From Puccinellia tenuiflora (lineage: Eukaryota; Streptophyta; Magnoliopsida; Poales; Poaceae), in the NCBI GenBank assembly GCA_012064385.1, contig QRDG01000524.1, positions 1,953,489 to 2,017,488 of the forward strand: a stretch of 64,000 nucleotides of DNA, given 5' to 3'. Shown here piece after piece: positions 31,891 through 42,777 of the stretch (position 1 is the first letter of the stretch; each line of letters opens with the position of its first letter). Below the pieces are notes generated by a model that worked only from the letters and a program-made list of their open reading frames with translations, did not search any database and was not told where the DNA came from. The position numbers were made by a program, and so were the translations under genes.

Positions 31891-33542
31891 AACCACACAT
31901 GTTATTAAATTCTAATATCTATTTACATATTCCTTAAAGTTTTGCCAATACAAATAGCAAAGGTCTTGTGAATGTATAAGACATATCAATACATAATTCC
32001 CATGAAATCTCTCCTATCTAAAAAGAAAATTGTGTTCCTTAGTCCGCCGTTTACGTTACGTTCGTCCAACTTCGTCCATCCTTCACCTCCTTTCGTCCCT
32101 CCCCACTTACCACACACTCAGGACGCAATCCCCGTTTCTTTGTTAACTCCTGAGCATTCCGGAAGAGTTCGATGGAATACAATACCTTATCCCCTCTCTC
32201 TTTCGTCCGCTCCATCGCCTCCTCACAGCTGCTACGGATCCGGCTCACGGCCTCCACCGCGGATTCGGCCGTCACTGCCTCCATCGCGGATTTGGCCGTG
32301 ACCGCCTCCCCACGACTGTACTGGTCCTCCACCGCACCTCTCGGTGGCATGGAGCCATGGAGACCCGACACCCTTCCCAGATCGCGAGCTAGAGCAGCAG
32401 CACGGAGGAGGCCTCATCTCCTCCCAAATCGGTCAGGTGCCCAAGATGTGGGCATGGAGCTTGGATCCGACCTCCCGCTTGATCTTCCTTTTTTCATAAT
32501 TTTCTTTCTGTATCAAGTTTCGATTGTTGACATTAGCATGATTTATTTCTTTTGGAATTCATAAGTAGTTGTTGGCAGCGGACATGGTTCTTACTGATAT
32601 TTTGGAGATATCAGTGCAAGTGATTTTTGGTGATCTCTACCTGCTGCAGAGAAGTGATCGCCATACCTCTCCCTCGACTCTTGAGGTTACTCGTGAGGAG
32701 GTCTTGATCTGCGAGTTCCTGAATTAATCATGCATTCAATGGTTAAATATGCACATATCTATCGTATCCAGAAGGATGGAGCTTTGCTAGCTTCTTAGTT
32801 GGGTTTGTCAGTAACCTCTTGAACTCCCACGTTTCAACTTTTTCTCCACCTGCAACCATTCAATTTTCTAAATTATCATCCTATGACGCTATTCTATATC
32901 TTCTACAGGTATATTGAATATAATGAACTGTGTATGGTTTTACTTGCCTATGCATTATTTGACTTCTCTCTTTGTGCGGTATGCCGAGGGATGTTGCTCA
33001 GTTGTATCATGCGAATGAACTGTAAGAACAGACCTGCATAGTTTTGCATCTCCGCAAAATATACTATTTTAGTGGTCCTTCATTCCCTGTTGTTCACAGT
33101 TATGAATATACTATATTCATATGCAGCAAAATTATTGGTCTATTCATCATTTTTGTTTTCTCAACTATCCATTATGTTTAGTTAAGATGGCCATTCTAGA
33201 TGACTCAAATGTCTGGTTCTACCTCTTGCAAAAAATGCACTTTATAAGCGAGGGTCCTACATTTGTTTTGATCCTAAGATCTGGGAGACAGTTAAGAAGG
33301 TTCTGTAGTTAAAAAACCATGAGACTTTATAGCCTGATCAGACAGTGGGGAAAGTGCTCTGAGCATTTCTTGATTGCAGGAAAACTTTGTTCTCCAATAT
33401 GAATCTGTAGAGAAGAGACCTGTCCTCCCTTCAGCCAACCAAAATTGAGATTATAAGGTCAGAAGTTGGATTCTCGCCTTATTCAATGTATGTAGGTCTG
33501 GCTTTTCTGACATACTAATTTGCACTTGCAGCTTATGTAAAG

Positions 33543-33990
33543 ATGTCTCTTCTTCCCGAGGGATTCTTGGCGTGGACAACCGACAGGGGCTTCGTGGTGG
33601 CCGCGTCCTGGGTGCTGCAGATGGACGTACTGCGCCACGCGTCCATTGGTGCCTTCATAACACACTATGGATGGAACTTAACTCTGGAGGCGGTGGCTAC
33701 CGGCATGCCTATGGTGTGCTGGCCGCTGGGAGCCGAGCAGTGGATGAACAAGGTGTACATTGTGGAGGAGATGAAGGTTGGCATGGAGGTGAGAGGGTAT
33801 AAACCCTGGGGGGCTTGTCACGACCGACAATATGGATGCGACGGTTAGGCAGATCATGGACATGGAGTCGGAGGGACAGCGGACAGTCATGGAATGAGTC
33901 ATGGCGGGAAAGGAGAACGCTGCCGTAGCATGGAAGGAAGGTGGGTCCTCTTGCGCCACATTCACTGAGTTTGTGAAGCAAATGGAGTAA
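33543..33990 (+). pseudogene. UDP-glycosyltransferase C-terminal fragment (PSPG box), degraded
   Basis: The frame 33543-33848 holds a full-length 44-residue PSPG box (33609-33740), starting W-V-L-Q and ending G-A-E-Q. Known: this box binds the UDP-sugar in plant family-1 glycosyltransferases, and the final Gln commonly goes with UDP-glucose. Changed positions: WAPQ has become WVLQ and HCGWNS has become HYGWNL. After EVRGY the frame shifts at a G run (about 33809-33814). The correct frame then gives the usual C-terminal helix (TTDNMDATVRQIMDMESEGQ), is broken by a TGA at 33895-33897, and ends at TAA 33988-33990 with FVKQME. A splice-acceptor-like TTGCACTTGCAG precedes the block near 33530. The N-terminal acceptor-binding domain is absent. 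Clearly not functional; it is a captured fragment. Confidence 0.85.
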
Positions 33991-34977
33991 GGGAGCGTTT
34001 GTTGTAACTGATCAAATACAGGTAGGCATGTGTAAACTTATGAAATTGAATAACATGAGTATAAATTGCAATGTATACAGTAGGATTTGGTTCTGATCTA
34101 TGCCGGAACTGAGTCCTGTGTTAGTTTTCACTTTTCAAGTCCATGATTGAATGCAGAAATTTGATAGGCAATAGGAAGGAAAATTTAGAGACACCAAAGT
34201 AGATGGTACTGATTTTCTCGTCATAAAGTGGCTTGCTCGCAACCAATGACTTGCCAATTACATATGAAATTCGCTCTAATGAAAGAGTTAAGGTTTACAA
34301 CGTGCACGTCTATAATCATTTGTGCATATCATGAAAGTGTGATTAAGGGAATAAGTAATGACTAGCAAGAACTGCTACAAATAAAAGTAGCTCACATGAA
34401 ACATCTTTGCACGAGTCGTGGTCTTCATGTAAATAGTTATTATGCTTTTTTTTTCTACCTCTTTTTTGATGATATTTCTGGAGGTGGTTTGACGCAGATG
34501 TGGTCATCATTTTGTTATTCGGATTCCCAAAATTCTTACACTGTTAATGCTTAAAAGGGTCTTTAACCGTCTGGCATATTTTTCTAATTAATGTAGTATA
34601 TATAAAATGTTCTGGTGTGTAAGGACTCTTTTTATTGGTAATTCCTTCTTAAAGATTTAGAACAAACTTATCAACCGGTATGAGGGCATTCAACAAAAAA
34701 ATCGATGACATACATATTTTAGTTTTTTAGATTATGCTTCCGATCCTGTATCAATTATTATAACTTTTTACCTTGAATAACTAGCATAAATGTTTCTACG
34801 AAGATTTCTTGTAGCAAATATGGTACTTCCTTTGTTGTGGACTTCATTTACTACCTTTCAAATTATCTTTGTAAATTTAGGTTTTTTAACAGCTTTTGCG
34901 CATACCATTTTGCAAATGATTATCTGATTAATCTAATTATGCCTTGACTGTTTTTATTCTTACAACATGGCATTACA

Positions 34978-35133
34978 CAGGAGATGATTCTAAAGTCAAT
35001 GCAGTCAGGAGTGATAATGCTTGCATATGAAGCTGATGTAAAGGATGAGGAAGATGTGTCCCTTTTTGTGGGCATATGTCAGCTTGATGTCGGTCTTCAG
35101 TTTTGCGTGGGAGGAGCCCTGTGGATTTTATAA
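34978..35133 (+). pseudogene. Exon-like open block of unknown origin inside the Helitron
   Basis: A pyrimidine-rich stretch ending in ACACAG is followed by an open frame of about 50 codons (EMILKSMQSGVIMLAYEADV...). It has a coding-like amino-acid composition and ends at a TAA. I do not recognise the family. It could be a second captured exon or chance. Its surroundings (34000-34970 and 35140-35970) are AT-rich and show no coding signal. Confidence 0.3.
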
Positions 35134-36003
35134 GACATAAACTCCGGTATACCATCTGAAGTCAGTTTCCGTTCACCGTGTTTCGGCAAGGAAAAAATCA
35201 CATGTTTTTCGTGAAGGAATACTATACTGATGGAAATTGGATACAAACAAAGAATGCTATAATTATGTTTATTTTATCGTTTGACTAACAAAGAATGTTG
35301 ATTTTCTATTTCTTTATGTGAATGTAAATGTCAGGCGATAATTGTGGCAACCGAAACTTGTGAATTACAAATATTTGATCAATTTATCAAGACCTAACGT
35401 TGTTGATCATGGAAATGCATGAGCATACTTTCTATACACTATGCGTTAGGTTTACATGTGCAACGAGGAAAGAATCGTAAAAGACACCTGGCAACATATG
35501 GGAATTCAACTATAATCATCAATACCCCATTCCATCTAGACTCACTTTTATACAAATTTATTTTGGAGAATTTTCTTGGTATAGTTCATGTTCCAGTACG
35601 AGTTTGTTCTATGTCTTATACGGTAGTAATCTACTTACCCTTCACATGCAAATTAAATGTCAGCCTTTGCAATAACCTTCTTATCTCTGATGGTAGTATT
35701 CTACCTTTTCACTTTCAGGTTCTACAACTTTGCTGGTGTCAATATCATATGTCTTAAAGACGAGAAGGCAGTTAAATATTTCAAAAAATTCAGAGAAAAA
35801 CGCTTCGAAATGTAAGCATTGAAAAGGATAACTAATGTAATCAAACAATGTATCCTAGATTTTTCGCTCCTGTTGCAAAAAGTAATCAAACGATGTGTCA
35901 AAAAGGGTAACTGAATTAGGCAAAATTAGGCACTGACGGGTTTGGATGTCTCCACGACATAGTTTTTTTGCTCCCGTTGCAACGCACGGGCATGTATCCT
36001 AGT

Positions 36004-36880
36004 AACAATGAATAAATACAAAAAAACTTATAGGTAAAGTTGTATCCTTTTAGAGAACTTGCTCATTGTAACTCGGAATTCAGTATCATGGATGCATTGA
36101 TGTGTTTCACATGTTCCCGTTATGAAACGAAAAATAAAAGAACAACACCTATTACCATTAAGAAAAAAATATGTTCTATGTGGGTAGTGGAAACAAGTCG
36201 TGCAACCAATTTTATAACATGAGCAATAGCATCGGCAAGGAAACTGGCAGAGGATAAGAGTGAGCTAAATCCATTTCCTTGGACTATGGGGATAGCATCC
36301 TCTCTCACATGTTTTTCAATACAAAGATCTCATGATTTGTTATACATGATTGAGATCCATCTGATGTAATAGAAGTTGTGTTTGTTGAGATATGATGAAT
36401 TATCACTTTATGATCAGATTTGTTCTATTTATTGATACCAATTGATATCATGTTTGCATAGTTTATAGTCTTGCATTCTCTCTTATATATATGTATACTA
36501 TTGTCAAGTTCATGTGTAGATCTTTAAGAGGGAGTTAGTGTATGATGATTAAAATGTTAGGACACATGGGTAATACTGTTAATTTACTTTCCATAAGTGT
36601 CATTGATTAACTTTTATTGTTTTGATAAGTGTTATGTGGGTGAATCTACGGTAATGTACTGCCCTTACTTGGAATCACAAAAACTTGTGATTAAACCCCT
36701 TGCAAGCATCCGCAAATACAAAAAGGCTATTAAGATAAATCCAACCACGATTTTAAACTGTGGGATCCTACACTCTCTCGTGCAATAGATTGTAAACTAG
36801 GGGTTTAGGTTTCTGTCGTTCCGGCAACCCTTCATAATAAACAAACTAAATACACGATGCATTCACCTAGGCCCATAAAG
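36004..36880 (+). other. Unassigned AT-rich DNA with a degenerate LTR fragment
   Basis: No gene seen. About 36340-36560 resembles the middle of a plus-strand TGATACG-type LTR (TTGTTGAGATATGATGAATT, compare GGATCCGATGAATTGTGAAAG in the solo LTR). The remainder is not assigned. Confidence 0.3.
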
Positions 36881-37720
36881 GTGAACTGTTATGTAGTCGA
36901 CATTCTGATAACACAACTACAGAAATAACAAAACAATTTGAATATCAAAACATTAAACGTTACTCAACCTTACATGATTACTAGCAACAAGATTTCTCCC
37001 ATGTCCTCAAGAACTAAACTACATATTCATGAGACATTAAATAAATCATGATTAGAGGGAATGCATATATGATAAACGATATGATCATAACAATCTTTCA
37101 CCGATAAAACTCAATAGCATCAACTACAAAGGGTAGTCCACACAGGTAAAGTTACTCTCAACGGTAGATAAAAGTTACAATCCAAGATCGCACAACAGGA
37201 TGGAGTGGTGATGAAGATGAAGATGGTCATGGTAGTGGTGATGGTGAATATGATGATCCTGATGATGCCCGACATGATGGTGATGACGATGGCGATGATT
37301 TCCTCCGTCTGGAGGGAAGTTTCCCCGATAGAAATCTGCCTACCGGAGTGCTCTTTCTCTTTCTCTCTGTCTCGTTTTCACCTCGAGGCGCAGCAAAAAA
37401 ATAATACGAAATCCTCCCGATCGTTTTAGGTCAAGGCGAAGATATACGCAAAGGGGCGTCGGGAGGGGAGGTCCACTATGGACACGCGTGCCCCAGGCAC
37501 GCCCAGGGGGTAGGCCGCGTCCTCAACCCGTGTGGCTGGCCCCCTGGGGCCCATCTTCTAGCTCCGTGGCTCTTTTAGATCGATATAATCTTTTGATTTT
37601 TCCTTGAATTTTCTGAGCGCTGGAAATTGGGTATCTCCTTGGGTGTTTTTCCGCCTGTTTCCTAGTCCCCAATGTTTTCTCCCTTTAATTATAACACATG
37701 CAAAATAAGAGAGGAAAATG
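36880..37720 (-). repeat. Reversed gypsy LTR fragment
   Basis: Composition and landmarks (ACAAGATTTCTCCCATGTCC, then a GATGATGG-rich segment at 37200-37300, then a GC-rich block at 37450-37560) match the reverse complement of TGATACG-type LTRs. Both boundaries are approximate. The low-complexity Met-rich ORF at 37205-37429 is not a gene. Confidence 0.45.
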
Positions 37721-37759
37721 TTAACATGGTATCCTAATATGAAATATACTAAATAGTAA

Positions 37760-39035
37760 GTATAAATTATGGTATAAAATAATGATGCAAAATGGATATA
37801 TCCCACATCTGGACATGACTTATTAGTAGTAAGAGTGATGACAACATAAATATAGTGACAGTAATAGTAGCAACAAAGTAAATGGTAACAACAAAAGTAA
37901 AGTGATAGTGAACAATTGTGATGGATAACCGTAGGGCATGGGATGGATAAACACTCATCGCATGGATAAATCAATCTTCTAATAGTTATAACACAGGACA
38001 AAGATAAATAAAGCTCATGTGCATCAATCATATATAGGCATGTATTCCTAATATAGTTGTACGTGCTTGCAATAAGAACTTGCAAAACATCTTTTGTCCT
38101 ACCCTTTCGTATATACGGAGCTACTTAAGTAACTCAGGTTAATTAAGATACTCATTTTACAAAGCACCGGAGCAAAGCATTAACACTCAATGAATAGATG
38201 TAATCCTAAAACTAAAGTCTCTCCCTTTGATATCCCAATCATGTCACCTTGAGGTCTCCGGTTCCGAACAATAACATATGCATACAACTTGCACGTATGA
38301 TCCAAAACACAAATATAATCATGAAAATATGAAAATTTTAGATATGAAATAATGGCACTCAGGGCCTAGTGACAAGCATTAAGCATAGCAAAGTAATAGC
38401 AACAATAATATCCTAACATAATGGATGCTAGACATCAAGCCCCAACAATTGTAACATCTATTGCATGAGATAACCTCATCTAATCTCATCCATCACATGT
38501 GCCTACAACAGGAAATTACTAACACATGGACGTGGAAACATTATGGATTGATGGAGATGAGTTGGTGATGGCAACAATGTTGATTTCCTCTCTCCGAAGG
38601 ACAAGAACAACCTCCAGACTGGCTCTTCTCGAGAAGAACAGAGGTGGCGGTGGCTCCGTTTCGCGAAAAGATGCGTCGTCTGGTGGTTAGGATTTTCGCG
38701 TCTAGAGTAAAAATATAGTCCAATGGGGTTGAGAGGCGACGATCGAGGTGGTAGCGTGGGCCCACGATGTAGCCAAGGGGGCTACGCCTAGCACACACAC
38801 CACTCTGCCTCGTGGCCCCCTCCGTCCCAGACTTGGTGGGTCTTTTCCTCTAAAGTAATTTTTGTAATTTTTTAGAAATTTTCTGAGAAAGTGAATTTCT
38901 GCACAAAAGGTGGACACCAAAACAATTCCGTTGAAAAATAGCATGATTATGGTTAGTTATATTCAAATCATGCAAATTAGATGTCACAACGATAACAAAA
39001 GTGTTTGGAAAAGAAAATACATTTGGGACGTATCA
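37760..39035 (-). repeat. Reversed TGATACG-type LTR, start preserved
   Basis: The minus strand starts TGATACGTCCCAAATG at 39035. It shares with 28850-30061 the GGCATGTATTCC..TA...GTACGTGCTT.CAATAAGAACTTGCA block and the GGAAAAG.A.ATAC start. The sequence to its right is not a polypurine tract, so this is a 5' LTR, solo LTR or truncated piece. The left boundary is approximate. Confidence 0.55.
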
Positions 39036-39394
39036 GCTACCATGCTAGCTGAATTGCTTCACATACATGGATCAAGATTCTACACAAATTGCTCTGTCTT
39101 GGCTTCCACAACAACGAAAACATCCATCTTCAAGACCTCAGGACATTGGGTCATCAAACCTATCATTGCAGCTATTTGGGCATCCTCAACCTTCCATGAC
39201 AGTAGGATAGCTCATACAAACAAATGCTTTAATGTAAAGGCACACCATCAGGCATGCAAATATAGCATGTAAAATCTAGAGAAGGTATCTAGTTGTTAGG
39301 TGCCTTTCTTGAAATGCAGGTTTTTGTCCTCGTAGAGATGTTCTCTCCATGTACAATGTGAACGCATTCAAAGTTCTCTTCCTTATTCGCTTTA
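39036..39394. other. Unassigned sequence between LTR and pol fragment
   Basis: No convincing gene. A short frame is present at 38910-39272, but it starts inside the reversed LTR and has no domain. It may be displaced Athila-like internal sequence. Confidence 0.25.
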
Positions 39395-40319
39395 TCAAGA
39401 AGTAATGCGCGAGATTGCACCATGTGAGCTTGAAGATATTGATTTGGAAATTAAATAGGCTAATAGAGATGTCATTTATCCGGTGGGAATTGTCAGAGAC
39501 GTTGAAGTTTTATGTGGTAAGATAAAATATCCCACTGATGTCCTTGTTTTAGGATCGGTTAAAGATAAATTTTGTCCTATCATATTTGGTAGACCTTTCT
39601 TAAATACTTGTAGTGCTGTTATAGATTTTAAGAAAGAAAAAGTCTCTGTTCAATTCGCTGGAGAACCTTATGAATTTAATTTTTCCAAGTTTGCTAGACA
39701 TCGTTATGAGAAAGAATTGCCTAATGAGGATCTTATTATAGAAAGAATTGCTTCTATTGCCGTGCCTCCTAATGATCCTTTGCAACAATTTATGGAGGAG
39801 CACGAGAATGACATGTTTATGCAGGAAAGGGAAGAAATTGATGAAGTCTTCTTTAGACAGCCAGCAATTCTAAAGCATGATTTGCCGGCGGAGTCGTTGG
39901 GGACGCCCACACCTCAAAGGGAGATCCTGTTTTTGAATTAAAAACTCTTCCTGATACTCTTAAATATGCATATTTAGATGAGAAGAAAATATATCCTGTC
40001 ATTATCAATTCTAACCTTTCAGGAAGAGAAGAGGAGCGATTATTGGGAGTTCTCAGGAAACATCGAGCCGCGATGGGATATACTTTGGATGATCTTCAAG
40101 GGATTTCTCCATCTATCTGTCAACATACAATTAATCTTGAGCTTGATACGAAGCCCGTGGTTGATCATCAACGAAGATTAAATCCAAAGATGAAGGATGT
40201 GGTAAGAAATGAGATACTCAAGCTTCTCGATGCAGGTATAATCTATCCTATTGCTAATAGTAGATGGGTTAGCCCTATTCATTGTGTTCCTAAAAAGGGA
40301 GGTATGACTGTTGTTGCTA
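39395..40319 (+). pseudogene. Athila-like gypsy pol fragment: protease end and RT start
   Basis: The frame from about 39395 reads SLYQEVMREIAPCELEDIDL, is broken by an in-frame TAG near 39459, and continues in 39483-39941 with the retroviral-protease C-terminal motif (PIIFGRPFLNTCSAVIDFKK). After a frame change near 39935 the RT start follows (LKYAYLDEKKIYPVIINSNL; then LLDAGIIYPIANSRWVSPIH; then VPKKGGMTVV). It stops inside RT motif 1 at 40319, where a reversed Helitron begins. Known: this arrangement is typical of Athila-lineage polyproteins. No YxDD motif, RNase H or integrase is present. It could represent the autonomous partner family of the gag-only element G, but that cannot be shown here. 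Confidence 0.8.
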
Positions 40320-40352
40320 ACTAGCAAAGTGGCCCGCGCATACGCGCAGGCA
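40320..40352 (-). mobile_element. 3' terminus of a reversed Helitron
   Basis: On the minus strand: a hairpin GCCTGCGCGTATGCGCGGGC (40351-40332, stem of 8 with one mismatch), an 11-nt spacer, then CTAGT ending at 40320. The next host base on that strand is T, as required for the AT target. The element extends right; its 5' end was not found. It interrupts the Athila-like RT frame exactly. Confidence 0.65.
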
Positions 40353-41214
40353 TCATTTTAATACTATTTTTTATACCATTAATTATTATTATCCCTAAAT
40401 GAGATATTAAAGATGTAGGGTATTATTTTTATTATTTGGAATTAATATGTGCGTCTGATTTCAGAAATATAGAACAAAGATATAATGAATAATATGATAA
40501 GTAAGTGGAATATATGCGGAAAATATCACTTGAAACCATGGAAATTGGAAGTATTGTATTCATGGAGCATCTTGCCCTTTGCATTATTCTCACAATGCAT
40601 TTGTGTTACTTTCTATGCTTTAGCAAATTTATAAACCAAAAAAGATCCAGAAAGATTACTGGCGTGTGGAATAGAAGAAGTATATATGTATTCTTTATCT
40701 GATTTTCCCCTGGCACTTTCTTTATATTATAGAACGTATGAAAGTGCTTGAGTAGAATAGCCAACTCATGGAACTGCACATTCTAGCTCATTTTATTTTA
40801 TATACAATTTGAAATAATTTTCGTACAAACTGGTAAAAAAAACTTATTACTATTGTAACGTTATTACAGTTGTTATTATAGGAACCAAGTAAATGTTCTC
40901 GGTAGACTACTCAAATAATATCCATGACAACCACTTCCTTTCACCTGTAAAATACATATGTGCTTATTAGAATGAAGACAACTTCAATGCTCGGTAACTG
41001 ATAACATTCGAGATTATGCAGGATTCAACTTCAATGCAGAAATTTTAAGAATTTGTGAGTATAATAATATTGTAATCTAAATACAACACTCGTTTTAAAT
41101 TTTGTTGTCGCACTTCAATGAAGTTGCCATAAAGTTTATAAATTCTACTTTGTGAATATAGATCCTCCTACACCTTTTTATAGTGGATTTAGTATTCAAA
41201 ACTTTGACCAAAAT
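40353..41214. other. AT-rich interior to the right of the Helitron terminus, no gene recognised
   Basis: Only short frames without domains. Probably the body of the reversed Helitron; the far end is not identified. Confidence 0.3.
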
Positions 41215-41745
41215 TAGATGTGTTTGCATGGCTGCTACTGTCGGATAGATTAAATACCAGAAATATGTTAAATAGGAGACAATACAACATTGGAAATGAA
41301 TATTTTATCTGACCTTTATGTCGTGCTGGTTCGGAAGATACGTTGGAACACTTACTCTTCTACTGTAATTTTCCCTCTCAATGCTGGACCAGATTAGATA
41401 TGGTTTGGGGACAAACATTGAATAGACTGGAAGCAATAAACCTAAGAATGGTTGGCTTTTAGGGAGACTTATTTTCTTTTGAAATTTTCACTAATGATTA
41501 TTGTGGGTTTTGGGAAGCTAATAAGACCATCAAAAGAAGGTTGGAAGGCTAGATTATCAACAGATATGCAGCTCCTTTGATTTGGGATGTATCAAGATCT
41601 TTTCCCTTACATTGCTTCTATTGTAGATAGACTTTAAATTATTTCTGGTTGTATGAGGTGAAACACATCCTTTGTAAATATTCTGCATATTAATATACTA
41701 CCACAGTATGAGCTTCTCCTACTGCTTTGCTATCAAAAAAAGTTG
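41215..41745 (+). pseudogene. LINE (non-LTR retrotransposon) 3' end fragment, zinc-binding RT tail
   Basis: The plus strand around 41226-41420 encodes, with a stop, LSDRLNTRNMLNRRQYNIGN, then CRAGSEDTLEHLLFYCNFPS and QCWTRLDMVW. This matches the C-x2-C...H-x3-4-C pattern at the end of plant LINE reverse transcriptases (zf-RVT type). A short A run (CAAAAAAAG, near 41734) may be the degraded poly(A) tail. In-frame stops show it is dead. The catalytic RT and endonuclease are absent, as is usual for 5'-truncated LINEs. Confidence 0.7.
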
Positions 41746-42151
41746 ACATAAATTTATAAATAATTGTTTGGACAAATACAATAGGGCTAGGATCAACTTG
41801 TGAGAAAAAGCTAAATTAAACACGATGAGTTATAGAACTCAATTAAATATTCAATACATGATATCCATATAATTTGAGGACGATGTTTTTACCATACCAT
41901 TTGAATTGCACAATCCAATCATGCCTACATTTCTTTTCCTTCCTCTATCATTATTTTTATATTAGCGTATGGCAGGTAGCAATATCATTGGATGTCTAAC
42001 AGGCATTATCATGTTCATGGATCTCAAAAGCTATGTAACTTTGTTTTAGTAGATAAATAAGAGCCAAGTATATAATAAACGATAGCCGATACCGCAAAAA
42101 CAATTAATGGCTAAAACTGTATGAAAAATCGAAGCACACAAATGTACCTTA
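41746..42151. other. AT-rich sequence with no recognised feature
   Basis: No coding frame or repeat structure seen. It ends at the CACTA terminus. Confidence 0.3.
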
Positions 42152-42380
42152 CACTAGTAGGAAAATGCCTATTGCTGGCGAACCTAGATATGCTATCGCT
42201 GGCGAACAGGTGGTTTGCCAGCGCTCATATAGCCAGTGGTAACAGGTTACCGCTGGCGAACCTCTGTTCGCCAGTGGTAAGGAAACTTACCGCTGGCGAA
42301 CAACAACCATGTTCGCCAGCGGTAGCCTAGGTTCACTGGCGCACCCCCTCCTTGTGCGCCAGCGGTGTATTTTCTGAATT
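42152..42380 (+). mobile_element. CACTA-type transposon terminus with subterminal inverted repeats
   Basis: Starts CACTAGTAGGAAAATGCC, preceded by TTA as a possible 3-bp target duplication. Downstream are several copies of CGCTGGCGAAC and its inverse GTTCGCCAGCG. Known: CACTA elements have CACTA ends, 3-bp duplications and short subterminal repeats bound by the element's TNPA-like protein. The other end is not in view; it may lie beyond element B. No transposase is seen. Confidence 0.6.
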
Positions 42381-42434
42381 TTTTCAATTCATATTCCAGC
42401 AGTATATATTCGATCACATGTACATAACACAACA

Positions 42435-42435
<1 letters not shown>

Positions 42436-42507
<72 letters not shown>
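42436..42507. repeat. (TA)n microsatellite, about 72 bp
   Basis: An uninterrupted TA run between two copies of CACAACAGTATA. ORFs translating as IYIYIY on both strands are artefacts. Confidence 0.97.
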
Positions 42508-42510
<3 letters not shown>

Positions 42511-42772
42511 CAGCTACACAACAGTATAGCAGAAATATTTCACAAAACCAGCTCAAATACACAATTTCCAAAGCAGTATAAGTAGACAAAGTTGATCACA
42601 ATGATATATAGGTCATCACCATATTATTAGAATCCGAAATAGTGAGACCGTATTTATCTCTTACTTCAACCTTCAAACACAATGAGGTCGTCATCTCTAT
42701 GGTCTTGACTAGAGTCTTGACTAGAGAACTCAGAGTCTGTACTAGCGGTCTTGTAAAATACGCCAAAGTCGG

Positions 42773-42777
42773 TATTG
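42773..42777. repeat. Target site duplication of element G, left copy (TATTG)
   Basis: TATTG directly before the LTR start TGATACG; identical to 51278-51282. Confidence 0.95.

Larger units (their letters stand above)
32008..36003 (+). mobile_element. Probable Helitron (about 4.0 kb) carrying gene fragments
   Basis: The 5' end reads TCTCTCCTATCTAAAAAG, preceded by A. The 3' end has a short hairpin (CCCGT...ACGGG, 35973-35990) followed 13 nt later by CTAGT at 35999-36003. A 5' TC and a 3' hairpin before CTRRT define Helitrons, and the GCAACGCACGGGC motif is frequent at grass Helitron ends. The base after CTAGT is A where T is expected for insertion between A and T, which lowers confidence. No Rep/helicase gene is present, so the element would be non-autonomous. 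It contains a UGT fragment and at least one more exon-like block, as expected of gene-capturing Helitrons. Confidence 0.6.

Noticed and set aside
33678..33981. Minus-strand frames over the UGT block
   Set aside because: Shadows; the PSPG signature is on the plus strand.
37205..37429. Met/Val-rich 74-codon frame
   Set aside because: ATGATG/GTGATG low complexity inside a reversed LTR.
42389..42589. IYIYIY proteins on both strands
   Set aside because: Translation of the (TA)n microsatellite.
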